DNA of 64,000 nucleotides from Bradyrhizobium sp. DOA9 (GTDB lineage Bacteria; Pseudomonadota; Alphaproteobacteria; Rhizobiales; Xanthobacteraceae). Below are positions 1 to 7,497 of the stretch, piece after piece. The first letter of the stretch is position 1, and every line of letters starts with the position of its first letter. The stretch lies in NCBI RefSeq assembly GCF_000617845.2, contig NZ_DF820426.1:1-64000 (forward strand), read 5' to 3'. The position numbers and the translations under genes were made by a program. Below the pieces are notes generated by a model. That model ran no database searches. It was not told the origin of the DNA and was given only the letters and a program-made list of their open reading frames with translations.

Positions 1-622
1 CGGTCCAGAACGTCTCGGCCTCGGACGGGCCGATATCCATGCCGAGCACCTCGCGCCGGCCGTCGCTGTTGACACCCACCGCAATGATCACCGCGACCGA
101 GACGATGCGCCCGTTCTGGCGCACCTTTACGTAGGTGGCATCGATCCACAAATACGGCCAGTCGCCCTCGATTGGGCGGTTGAGGAAGGCCTTCACCTTG
201 TCGTCGATCTCGGTGCACAGCCGCGACACCTGGCTCTTGGAGATGCCGCTCATGCCCATCGCCTGCACCAGATCGTCGACGGAGCGGGTTGAGACGCCCT
301 GCACGTAGGCTTCCTGCACCACGGCGGTGAGTGCCTTCTCGGCCATCCGCCGCGGCTCGAGGAAACCCGGGAAGTAGGAGCCCTTGCGCAGCTTGGGAAT
401 ACGCAGCTCGACCGTGCCGGCGCGGGTCTCCCAGCTCCGATCGCGGTAGCCGTTGCGCTGGACCTGACGCTCCTGGCTCTTCTCGCCGTAAGCGGCTCCG
501 GTCAGGCCTTCGACCTCCAGCTCCATCAGCCGGTGGGCGGCAAAGCCGATCATCTCGCGCAACAGATCGGCATCAGGGGTCTTCTCTACGAGCGCGCGCA
601 AGTTCATCATGTCGTCGGTCAT
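1..622 (-). CDS. IS256-family transposase, 5' part (runs off left edge)
   Basis: Reading the minus strand from an ATG at 620-622 gives about 207 codons with no stop before the window edge. The product starts MTDDMMNLRALVEK and has the hallmarks of the IS256/Mutator family: an N-terminal region with RNGYRDRSWETRAG, then STRSVDDLVQAMGMSGISKS, then the first catalytic Asp in the YLWIDATYVKVR segment. Full family members are about 400 residues, so roughly the C-terminal half, including the second Asp and the Glu, lies outside the window. The sequence near 745-780 (GTGTCCCAAGAAGTGG on the minus strand) probably marks the right end of the element; I infer this end and did not prove it. Confidence 0.9.
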   Translation of the reverse strand, partial: MTDDMMNLRALVEKTPDADLLREMIGFAAHRLMELEVEGLTGAAYGEKSQERQVQRNGYRDRSWETRAGTVELRIPKLRKGSYFPGFLEPRRMAEKALTAVVQEAYVQGVSTRSVDDLVQAMGMSGISKSQVSRLCTEIDDKVKAFLNRPIEGDWPYLWIDATYVKVRQNGRIVSVAVIIAVGVNSDGRREVLGMDIGPSEAETFWT

Positions 623-779
623 CGGTGGTTCCTCGAATCAGGTTGGCTGTCGCAATCCAAACCTTACCGACGAATCATCGGTGACCACCCGCAAAGCCGC
701 CCGCCCGCTACGGCGCTATCGGAGGGCGCGCGGGCGGGCGACTTTGCTCATCAGCTACACCACTTCTTGGGACACGACC

Positions 780-950
780 ATTGCGGATACTATCGCCCTC
801 GACGAAGCTCGCGCCGTTGCAGCTATCCGGCGTATGCGTGAACGCTTCAAAAAACCGGAAATGACGCCAGCGGAGCTATTGCTAGTGATGGAGGCTGCGG
901 GACTGATTGAGACGGTTGACGTGCTAAGGCCACACGTCGAATCGCTCTAG
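780..950 (+). pseudogene. C-terminal remnant of an interrupted gene
   Basis: Immediately right of the inferred IS256 end, a plus-strand frame runs to a TAG at 948-950 and encodes about 55 residues (ending LIETVDVLRPHVESL). It has the composition of a real protein C-terminus: alternating charged helices and no low-complexity shadow pattern. It has no start codon or ribosome-binding site of its own, so I read it as the tail of a gene cut by the IS256 insertion. It loosely recalls the C-terminus of small PIN-type or regulatory proteins, but I cannot name the family. Confidence 0.4.
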
Positions 951-1040
951 CCAATGATGCAAGCTCCACTTCGGATATTCCAAAATGAAGGTTATGCGAA
1001 TCAATCATCTTCGATGCTGGAGCCAAAACCCGTCCCTTTC

Positions 1041-1457
1041 TCACGAGCGAACTCTCGCCCGTTGCAACTGCCGCAACGCTTGGCGTCGGGTTCGTTTGCG
1101 CAGGCGTCGAACCGGCGTGATCGACGGCATCGGCGACAGTGTCGTGGCTGACGCCGGCTCCTCGACCGCGCGGGCATCAGGCAGCTCCATTGGCTGAGCT
1201 GGTGCGGGCCGCGCCTCCATGACCGCGAGAACCTCGCGTCCCTTATCAGTGATGCGCCAGCCGCCGTTCCTCCGCTGGATGAGACCTTGGGAGAAGATAT
1301 CCAGGTCAGGCACGCGGGCCGCCAATCGCTTCGTGCGTTCGGCCCAGTCCCGTCCGCTGGTAGCCAGAATCGCCATATCGCGCTTGATGTCCTCCATGAC
1401 GGCGAACCCGTCCGGTTAGCTGACCAGCACCTTGAGAACCGTCAACTGGAAGTTCAC
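1041..1457 (-). pseudogene. Winged-helix-like small protein, copy 1, nonsense-mutated
   Basis: This is a diverged copy of the intact gene at 38358-38774. Reading from the equivalent GTG at 1457, the first 13 codons match (MNFQLTVLKVLVS), but codon 14 is TAA at 1416-1418 where the other copy has TAT (Tyr). The rest of the frame stays open (ATSGRDWAERTKRL, DLDIFSQGLIQRRNGGWRIT) to 1041. Either the gene is dead or translation restarts at the internal ATG at 1397 (118 residues). The protein looks like a winged-helix domain, with a helix-rich N-terminus followed by a beta hairpin at NGGWRITDKG, and a Pro/Ala/Arg-rich tail. No function can be assigned from sequence. Confidence 0.6.
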
Positions 1458-1828
1458 TGCCCCACCCGTACGCGGCTTCTACGAACTTACTTCCCTACAT
1501 CTTTAGAGGCACTCGAGACCTCCTATCGACTCACGCCATTCATTGGCTCATTTGTCTTGGAGGTGCGGGCGTGGTGATGGTGTAGCACCCCAGCACGGAA
1601 CGGTGATGCCCGCGTCGGGATTGACGATAGTTGACGTGCAAGCTTGAAGAATTCAACCGCGCGGCGCCGCAAGCAGCCGCTTAGATTGCTTCCGCGATCC
1701 AGGACGCAGCTAGGCCCGCGCGAAGCAGCGGCGATTCGCCACTCCCTGCTAGGCGCCGGTCACGTTGAGCCGCACGAACTCGGCGCAACTGACAGGCACC
1801 TAACTGCAAGATCCGAGGGGAGAAGACC
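1458..1828. other. Intergenic stretch, no gene seen
   Basis: The first about 45 bases continue the homology with the region upstream of the second winged-helix-like copy (38775-38822). Beyond that I see no convincing gene, repeat or structured RNA up to the promoter of the downstream ubiquitin-like operon. The open frames present are short and antisense to each other. Confidence 0.5.
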
Positions 1829-1860
1829 TTGACACTGTTCTTTATTTGTTCTAGCTGATA
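1829..1860 (+). promoter_or_regulatory. Promoter with embedded LexA/SOS-box match ahead of system A
   Basis: A perfect -35 hexamer TTGACA lies at 1829-1834. Seventeen bases later is a weak -10-like TAGCTGATA (1852-1860). The spacer holds GTTC-TTTATTT-GTTC at 1837-1851, which fits the alphaproteobacterial LexA site GTTC-N7-GTTC exactly. An AGGAG ribosome-binding site (1904-1908) and the first ATG (1912) follow. Placement between -35 and -10 is where a repressor would block polymerase. The motif is short and could arise by chance; the AT-rich centre, promoter position and a second instance at 51270-51284 raise the confidence. Confidence 0.55.
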
Positions 1861-1911
1861 GCACGCGCATCGGTCTTCGTCGGGAGGCCGCATCGGAGCA
1901 GGTAGGAGATC

Positions 1912-2163
1912 ATGAACGACAAAAAAGAAAAGGAATTCCACTTTTTCGTTGATGGGGTGAAATACGAGACCGAGCATTCTTATCTCTCCGGGGCCGACAT
2001 TAAGCGGATCGCCAAGATCGAAGCGAATTATCAGCTTTTTTTGGAAGAGCAGGGAGACACGCCGGATCGTCCGATCGCTGACCCAGATACAGTGCCCCTG
2101 AACGATCGGATCAAGCATTTTTTTGCAGTGCCGCCGGCGACATTTGGACATGGAAATCATTGA
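1912..2163 (+). CDS. Ubiquitin-like (multiubiquitin-family) protein, system A
   Basis: This 83-residue protein opens the first ubiquitin-like operon. It resembles the bacterial multiubiquitin beta-grasp family: an N-terminal beta hairpin (HFFVDGVKYET), a helix (SGADIKRIAKI), an acidic middle, and a C-terminal strand reaching HFFAVPPATFGHGNH. The PPATFG motif (residues 74-79) recurs at the C-terminus of both Ub-like proteins of system B. Here four residues follow the conserved Gly79, so a mature Gly end would need trimming, plausibly by the JAB or DUF6527 product of the same operon. The start is set by a good AGGAG site 4 bases before the ATG. It overlaps the E2-like gene by 14 bases. The likely role is the modifier that the E1-like protein adenylates. 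Confidence 0.8.
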   Translation: MNDKKEKEFHFFVDGVKYETEHSYLSGADIKRIAKIEANYQLFLEEQGDTPDRPIADPDTVPLNDRIKHFFAVPPATFGHGNH

Positions 2164-2533
2164 TAAGCAGTTTGCGGCGCTCCAACAGCATTTTCCCTTG
2201 GCGCGTCGAACCCCGATGTCTAACGGAGCTGTATTGGTTGAGATTCCGGAATTCGATCTTCCAGAAGGTTGGAGCATCGCTAAAGGGACCGTCATCTTTC
2301 TGCTGCCGCCGGGATATCCTTCGGCACAACCGGATTGCTTCTGGTTGGAACCGGGGCCTGTTCGCTTGGTGGACGGCGGCGCTCCGACCGCCTCGAACGA
2401 TGCCAATCCGGTCCCGGGGGGTGAGCCGCGAGGCACTTGGTTTTCGTGGCACTTGCAATCTTGGAATCCAAATCGCGACAACATGCTGACCTATGTCAAC
2501 GTCATCGCGCAACGTCTAAACCCCGCACGATAG
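2150..2533 (+). CDS. E2-like (UBC-fold) protein, prokaryotic E2 family E type
   Basis: A 127-residue protein with the E2/UBC core signature: a hydrophobic strand (VIFLLPPGYPSAQPDCFWLEP), a Pro/Gly-rich middle, a WFSWH motif around residues 97-101, and a C-terminal helix after WNPNRDN. It matches the prokaryotic E2 family E layout. Its only cysteine is Cys63 in the PDCFW strand, upstream of where canonical E2s carry the active Cys. The system B homologue (47006-47401) likewise has a single Cys at the same motif. His101 is also conserved. The ATG at 2150 sits inside the Ub-like gene and gives a length matching system B. The TAG stop overlaps the GTG of the next gene by one base, which implies translational coupling. 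Confidence 0.8.
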   Translation: MEIIDKQFAALQQHFPLARRTPMSNGAVLVEIPEFDLPEGWSIAKGTVIFLLPPGYPSAQPDCFWLEPGPVRLVDGGAPTASNDANPVPGGEPRGTWFSWHLQSWNPNRDNMLTYVNVIAQRLNPAR

Positions 2534-3879
2534 TGGACGATCTTCTCATCACCTTTGCTGATCTCGACTTCGTCCGGCGCTCCGTGCTGGGCGGTCGAAC
2601 CGAGTTATGCTTGGTCTTGATGTGCGGCCGAACGTCTCGGGCCGACGGTCGTGCAAGGGTGTTGGTGCGAGAGGTCGTCGTGCCCGCTGAAGACGACTAC
2701 ACTCGGCGCAGCCAACTCGAAGCAGAGCTGCGGCCTGCGTTCGTCGCCAGGTGGGCAAAGATTGCTGCGCGGACCAAAAGTAGCCTGGTGTTTGTGCATA
2801 GCCATCCCGGGAGTGCCGCGCCCGAGTTTTCGCGCATTGACGATGCGGGTGAGGAGGTTCTCGCACACTTCTTTCGGCATCGAACCCCTGATTTGCAGCA
2901 TCTGGCCCTTGTTGTAAGCGACGGAGGGTATGCATGTCGCTACCTTGGAAGCGACCGACATCTTCGTCTGATTGCGGTAGGGGATGATCGACGAGTCCTG
3001 TTTGATCCCAGTCGATCACACAACCCTTCCGATCTTTACGATCGGCAGGTTCGGGCCTTCGGTCGTGCCGGGCAGAGCATCCTGCAAAGCCTCAGGGTGG
3101 GGATCGTGGGACTTGGTGGCACGGGATCGCTGGCTGTGCAGCAATTGGCTCACCTCGGCGTCAAGGAGTTCGTTCTGGTTGATCCAGATGTCGTCGAGCT
3201 GACTAATTTGAACCGCTTGGCAGGGTCCGCATCTGCCGATACGGGGCAGGCCAAAGTCGCGGTGGCCGAGCGATATATTCGCGCAGTTCAACCTCGTGCC
3301 GTAGTCACCTCTTTTCAAGAGAACGTGGTCTTCGTCGAAACCGCAAAGAAATTGCGAGACGTTGATGTGCTGTTTTGCTGCACCGATTCACACGGTAGTC
3401 GAGCCGTCCTTCAGCAATTAGCTTATCAATATCTCATTCCTTGCATCGATATCGGGACCGTTATCGCCGTTAAGGGGGGCAAGATCACTCACATTACCGG
3501 CCGCGCCCAGATGCTGTCGCCTGGATTGGCTTGCCTCACCTGCGGTGGTCTCTTGGATGGTAACGAGGTCCGCCGCGACATGATGTCGGAGGCCGAGCGC
3601 AAGCAGGATCCTTATCTCGTCGGCGCTCGTGAACCTGCGCCCGCGGTGATCTCGATCAACAGCACTATTACCTCGCTCGCCATCACTATGTTCTTGTCCG
3701 CTGTTGTCGGCGTGCCATCGCCGGCGCGGCATCTTCTGTATGATGGTCTGAGAAGTCGCCTCCGGTCGGTCAAGGGTGAGCCCGTCGAGGACTGCATCGT
3801 CTGCTCGCGGGCAGGTGTTTTGGCAAGGGGCGATGGATTGGCTCTCCAAGGCCGTCTCGCTCAAAATGTCAATCGTTGA
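2533..3879 (+). CDS. JAB deubiquitinase-like / E1-like (ThiF) fusion, system A
   Basis: A 448-residue two-domain protein. Residues about 1-150 form a JAB/JAMM metallopeptidase domain with Glu47, His89, His91, Ser100 and Asp103 in the H-x-H-x8-S-x2-D pattern, so peptidase activity should be intact. Residues about 165-425 form a ThiF/E1 adenylation domain: GLGGTG nucleotide loop (193-198), NLNR (225-228), CCTD (282-285), and two CxxC zinc pairs (334/337 and 421/424). No cysteine lies between the zinc pairs where E1 enzymes keep the thioester Cys. The fusion could both adenylate the Ub-like C-terminus and remove or process it. The GTG at 2533 is chosen because it overlaps the E2 stop and aligns with the system B start; a longer in-frame extension runs through the E2 gene. 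Confidence 0.85.
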   Translation: MDDLLITFADLDFVRRSVLGGRTELCLVLMCGRTSRADGRARVLVREVVVPAEDDYTRRSQLEAELRPAFVARWAKIAARTKSSLVFVHSHPGSAAPEFSRIDDAGEEVLAHFFRHRTPDLQHLALVVSDGGYACRYLGSDRHLRLIAVGDDRRVLFDPSRSHNPSDLYDRQVRAFGRAGQSILQSLRVGIVGLGGTGSLAVQQLAHLGVKEFVLVDPDVVELTNLNRLAGSASADTGQAKVAVAERYIRAVQPRAVVTSFQENVVFVETAKKLRDVDVLFCCTDSHGSRAVLQQLAYQYLIPCIDIGTVIAVKGGKITHITGRAQMLSPGLACLTCGGLLDGNEVRRDMMSEAERKQDPYLVGAREPAPAVISINSTITSLAITMFLSAVVGVPSPARHLLYDGLRSRLRSVKGEPVEDCIVCSRAGVLARGDGLALQGRLAQNVNR

Positions 3880-5437
3880 CGTTACAGCTTTTGGTCGGTC
3901 GGAGGTTGGCTGGATCGGCGCCGATCCCCCGGCTGAGGCTAAGGCGCCGTTTCAAGACCGCGGCCTCACGATCAGACAACAGCAGATTACCGCTTTTCAG
4001 CCGATGGAGCCTGCTCTGTTGGCGAGCCTTGCCGCCGTCGTAATCGTCCAGCAACAAGATTACCCATCAAGGTTCCAGCGAATCGTTCGAAGCTGCCTTA
4101 AGCACCTGCTTGATTACGAATGCCGCGTCTTTGTCGTGCCGTTCGGCGTTGCTGGTCTTCCGCAAGTGTATAGATGTCTGGAAGAGGCGCGTGTGTTTGC
4201 CAGCAACCTTCCGAGCGACGTCCTGCGCAATCAGTTCACGTGGCAGAGATCATTGGGCGATCCGATGCCTCTCCCCCCGCTGCCGCACGTCACCATCTTG
4301 TCGCCCATTGCCAATTGGTCGGAAGCGGCCAACTTCTTGGTTCGGCATCTCCCCGGCGAGGCCGTGCAAGAGTCCGTCAGTTTCAGCTTCGCTCCCGAAT
4401 GCGAGTTTGGAGAGAACGACGCTGGTGTTGGCCAAGTCCTTCTGAAGCGCGCGTTCAGAGGTTACACGGCCGTGCATTTCAGTCCAATGACCGAAGGCCG
4501 ATCTGGGGCTGCCGTATACCGTGCCTACCCGGTCTTCGGCGCCTTTCACACTATGCCGCGCTTTGTCAAACTCGGTGATCGCAGCAAGATCTTTCAAGAA
4601 TTTCAGAATTACCAATTGAATGTCGAGAAATACGTGCCTTTCAATCTCGGGCCACGATTGAACTACGATCTATGCTGTCTCGGATCGACACGCGGTGTGC
4701 TGGTCGGCGATCTCATCGAATCCTGTGAGAGTCTGAGGCTTGCCGCACGGAGCGGCCGGGCCGGGCCGGCAATATCGTGCCTATTCGATCGAACGCTGCA
4801 AGCGTGGTATCGAAATATCGAACGCCGAGATACGCCACTTTCGCAGACCCTGGGTCCGCGCTTTCCAAAGCAATTTGACCGGCGCCGGATGCAAAGGGCG
4901 CGATCGATCGGCTCGAGATGCGACCGCGATCGACTATTTACATTGTTCGAATACTGCGCAAGTTCTCCGGTGTTATTCGCAAAGATTCATGGCGATCTCC
5001 ACGTCGACAATGTTCAGGTGAGGGGGCACGAGGCGCTCGTCATCGACTTCTATGCCAATCAGGATGGACCGCTGGTGTGGGACATAGCGACCTTGGAGGC
5101 CAGCCTATTGGTCGATGCCTTCGATAATCATGAGCTCTGGTCCTTCGATGAGTGGTGGAGGTCGATTGAGCAACCGTATGGTGGTAAGCCGCTCGACATG
5201 CTGCTCGGGCACGGTGATCCGCGCGATCCGCATCGCTGGTTTCACGAAGCCGTGCGACAGATCCGGCACTATGCCGCGCGTGTCGCGTCAGCAGATCAAT
5301 ACGGAGCGGCTCTTGCACTGGCCCTTCTGAACAAGGCGGCCAAAGATCCAAACCTGAAAGGTCCTGAGGATGAGCGTCGCGCCGCTGCGTACGTGCTAGC
5401 AGAGCGCATTCTCAACAACAACTTCGCACCGCAGTGA
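3866..5437 (+). CDS. Kinase-fold (APH/choline-kinase-like) protein, system A
   Basis: A 523-residue protein whose C-terminal half has a complete kinase-fold catalytic set. Lys235 in RFVKLG and Glu245 fit the ATP-binding Lys/Glu pair, HGDLHVDN (375-382) is the catalytic loop, and Asp394 in VIDF is the metal-binding Asp. This arrangement is typical of aminoglycoside/choline phosphotransferases. Residues 1-150 are a separate alpha/beta region of unknown role. The system B homologue (49479-50969) conserves the same residues although overall identity looks low. The gene overlaps the E1 gene by 14 bases, so it is part of the operon and probably a pathway component or effector. The substrate is unknown and no E3-like feature is visible. 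Confidence 0.7.
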   Translation: MSIVDVTAFGRSEVGWIGADPPAEAKAPFQDRGLTIRQQQITAFQPMEPALLASLAAVVIVQQQDYPSRFQRIVRSCLKHLLDYECRVFVVPFGVAGLPQVYRCLEEARVFASNLPSDVLRNQFTWQRSLGDPMPLPPLPHVTILSPIANWSEAANFLVRHLPGEAVQESVSFSFAPECEFGENDAGVGQVLLKRAFRGYTAVHFSPMTEGRSGAAVYRAYPVFGAFHTMPRFVKLGDRSKIFQEFQNYQLNVEKYVPFNLGPRLNYDLCCLGSTRGVLVGDLIESCESLRLAARSGRAGPAISCLFDRTLQAWYRNIERRDTPLSQTLGPRFPKQFDRRRMQRARSIGSRCDRDRLFTLFEYCASSPVLFAKIHGDLHVDNVQVRGHEALVIDFYANQDGPLVWDIATLEASLLVDAFDNHELWSFDEWWRSIEQPYGGKPLDMLLGHGDPRDPHRWFHEAVRQIRHYAARVASADQYGAALALALLNKAAKDPNLKGPEDERRAAAYVLAERILNNNFAPQ

Positions 5438-5446
5438 GGCGAATTC

Positions 5447-6007
5447 ATGGGCATCGTCATTCTCAACTTTCGGGCGAAGGTCTCTTCACGAGGCGAGGCG
5501 GACCAGCACCTGTCGAAACCCGGCGATGCTGTCCTGGTCAACCGCGGTGGTCCACGTTGGCTCGTGTTGTCCTGTCCATGCGGTTGCGGCGAACGATTTC
5601 CAGTCAACCTCGATCCAAGAAGCGGGCCCGCCTGGCGTATCTACAATGCGGAAGGAGGAAAAATGAGTGTGTTTCCTTCTGTTTGGCGCGATACCGGCTG
5701 TCAAAGTCACTACATCATCTGGCGCGGACGTATTTATCTGTTCGGATCAGACAATGATGCGGAAACAGACGCTGGTATTGCATTGGATGATTTGCTCGAG
5801 CCGGTGTCGAAACGATTGTCGTCCGCCGCTTGGCGGTCATTTGTCGAGGTCGCCGATGACCTCGGAGAGATCCCTTGGGACGTTCTGGAGGCCTGTCGGA
5901 CCCTCGCTCGCAAGCGGGTGGCCGAGGAGGGAACTGGCAAGCTGAGAAGCCACTTCCGTTTACGTTCGGCCTTGGGAAGGACGGGCAAGGTCGACTTCAC
6001 GGCTTGA
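5447..6007 (+). CDS. DUF6527-family protein, system A
   Basis: A 186-residue protein closing the first operon, 9 bases after the kinase-fold gene. It shares with its system B partner (48683-49237) the blocks C-P-x-GCGE (Cys43, Cys47), NLDPR-GPAWR, PSVWR-TGC (Ser78, Cys85) and His88 followed by WR. This C-C-C-H pattern suggests a structural zinc site, and the invariant Ser78 is a candidate catalytic residue. From memory, not checked, DUF6527 proteins in Ub-like operons have been proposed to be peptidases that process the modifier. An additional Cys45 is present only in this copy. The C-terminal 80 residues are helical and less conserved. Confidence 0.75.
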   Translation: MGIVILNFRAKVSSRGEADQHLSKPGDAVLVNRGGPRWLVLSCPCGCGERFPVNLDPRSGPAWRIYNAEGGKMSVFPSVWRDTGCQSHYIIWRGRIYLFGSDNDAETDAGIALDDLLEPVSKRLSSAAWRSFVEVADDLGEIPWDVLEACRTLARKRVAEEGTGKLRSHFRLRSALGRTGKVDFTA

Positions 6008-6257
6008 GAACGTTTGCTTCAAACGGCTGCGAATACCGAAGATAAATTAGTCAGCTCGCTTACTCGTCACTTGATTGATCAGCACGACAGCGCGCTGGGG
6101 CAGGGCAAGTCGAGCTGAATTGCTGCGCTGGCAAATAGCTCGTAGGAATATTTGGATTCGCATAATATTGATTATGGAATACTTTTACAATTCTTGAAAT
6201 ATGATCCAAAATGACTTCGGAGTACTTTGATATACTTGCGCGGAGATTTTGTCCAGA

Positions 6258-6548
6258 TCAGCCGACTTGTGGCGTGTCGCACGCCGGCTCCGAGCCCGGA
6301 AAGTGCCGCTGGACGTAACCACGACGGGCTTTGCGCCTGAGCCAGAACTCAAGAGCCTCGACGGCTTGCACGTGCCCATCGAACAGATCGAGCCGCCGTC
6401 GACCGCGCCCACCGAGACGACCCCATTCGCGCACCAATGCCGTATCGCCGAACAGCGTCGGCTCGATCGTGAGCACATAGAACCGCGCCATGTTACGGGC
6501 CGGATCGCGACGCTCGAGCACGAGATATTGCACGGTGAGTGCGGACAT
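6258..6548 (-). CDS. WGR domain protein
   Basis: A 96-residue minus-strand protein with a clear WGR domain: FYVLTIEPTLFGDTALVREW followed by GRLGGRGRRRLDLFDGHVQA and a KARRGYVQ end. WGR domains bind nucleic acid in PARP-type and stand-alone bacterial proteins, and single-domain versions about this long are common in rhizobia. I start it at the ATG at 6548 rather than the upstream TTG at 6563 because translation then begins MSALTVQYLVLERRDP. It stands alone between system A and a rearranged region; no partner gene is evident. Confidence 0.75.
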   Translation of the reverse strand: MSALTVQYLVLERRDPARNMARFYVLTIEPTLFGDTALVREWGRLGGRGRRRLDLFDGHVQAVEALEFWLRRKARRGYVQRHFPGSEPACDTPQVG

Positions 6549-6563
6549 GCGCCAGAATCGCAA

Positions 6564-7007
6564 TTCCCGAATCGACCGTCCAATTAAATAAATGAATCCA
6601 TCAGGGCCAAGGATTCAGAAATGTTATGCGGTAAGCGAGCGGCTGTGGCGTCAGAACGAACCTCCCGTCAGATCCAAACCAGCGCGGATCGGGATACAGG
6701 CATCTGCAGCAAGGTCCGTATTTTCGCAGCGATCTGAACGAACCGTCGACAACAAAGGCCTCTGCGCTCCCTGCCTAACAGAAGAGTTTTTCGAACAAGA
6801 GTCAGCTGTGCATGTAAAGTCGGCTCAACGGTCAATTCGCCGCGACGCTCGCGTCCCACGTCGCGCTCGGCCTGTGTGCTTTGTGACAAGCCGACAGAAT
6901 GCGCCAAGACATCCATGACAATGCCGCATTCTTTCACCTGACGACAGAGCATTCATCGTCTTAAGTGGGCTGGGCATCAACCCTGAACTACGACCGGATA
7001 ATTCGAC
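6564..7007. other. Intergenic stretch, no gene seen
   Basis: No frame here has a recognisable domain, and the short open frames on both strands overlap without conserved features. It lies between the WGR gene and a deleted dehalogenase gene, in a zone with other signs of rearrangement, so it may hold eroded sequence that I cannot identify. Confidence 0.4.
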
Positions 7008-7497
7008 GTGACAGACCTGCAGCGTCGCGCACTTCAGAGCATAAAGGCTATCGCATTCGACGTGCAGGGCACCTGCGTCGACTTCTATCAGCCGGTCCTG
7101 CGCGCCGGCGCCGAGCTCAATCGCGCCAAAGGATTGTCGATCGCATGGGCGGAGTTTTCGACCGAATGGCGCGATCTCTATCGCAATGCCATGGATGCCG
7201 TCATCGCAAGCAGGCGGCCCTGGATACGTGTCGACCGTATCTATCGCGAGGCGCTGGATGTGCTCTTGGAGTGGCGCGGCCTCGCCGGCTCTTTCACCGA
7301 GCCGGAGCGCGACGAACTAAGCGCGGTCTGGACCAGGCTTGACCCCTGGCCCGGGACCTACAAGCCGGCGCCGGCGGTGTATCAGCTCGCCGTCGATTTT
7401 CTGGGCTATCCGCCGCATCAAATTTGGATGGTCGCATGCCACAAATATGATCTGAGAGCGGCGCGCCGCTTCGGCATGCGCACAGCATTCGTTCCCC
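7008..7497 (+). pseudogene. Haloacid dehalogenase (type II-like), internally deleted and 3'-truncated
   Basis: The frame starts well (IAFDVQGTCVDFYQPV, containing the HAD nucleophile Asp) and runs through the cap region to LDPWPG. It then jumps straight to TYKPAPAVYQLAVDFLGYPP, which in type II dehalogenases comes about 60 residues later. The missing piece contains the HAD Thr/Ser motif, so the enzyme would be inactive. The match continues to RRFGMRTAFVP at about 7497 and stops abruptly at a junction with an inverted gene fragment. The open frame reads on to 7775, but that tail is antisense to the neighbouring fragment and is not dehalogenase. Confidence 0.75.

Noticed and set aside
1681..2484. 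Minus-strand frame of 267 codons over the Ub-like and E2-like genes
   Set aside because: Antisense to two genes with clear homology to system B; no motif.
6011..6025. Short hairpin CGTTTG-CTT-CAAACG after DUF6527 as terminator
   Set aside because: Three-base loop, weak stem and no T-run; not convincing as an intrinsic terminator.
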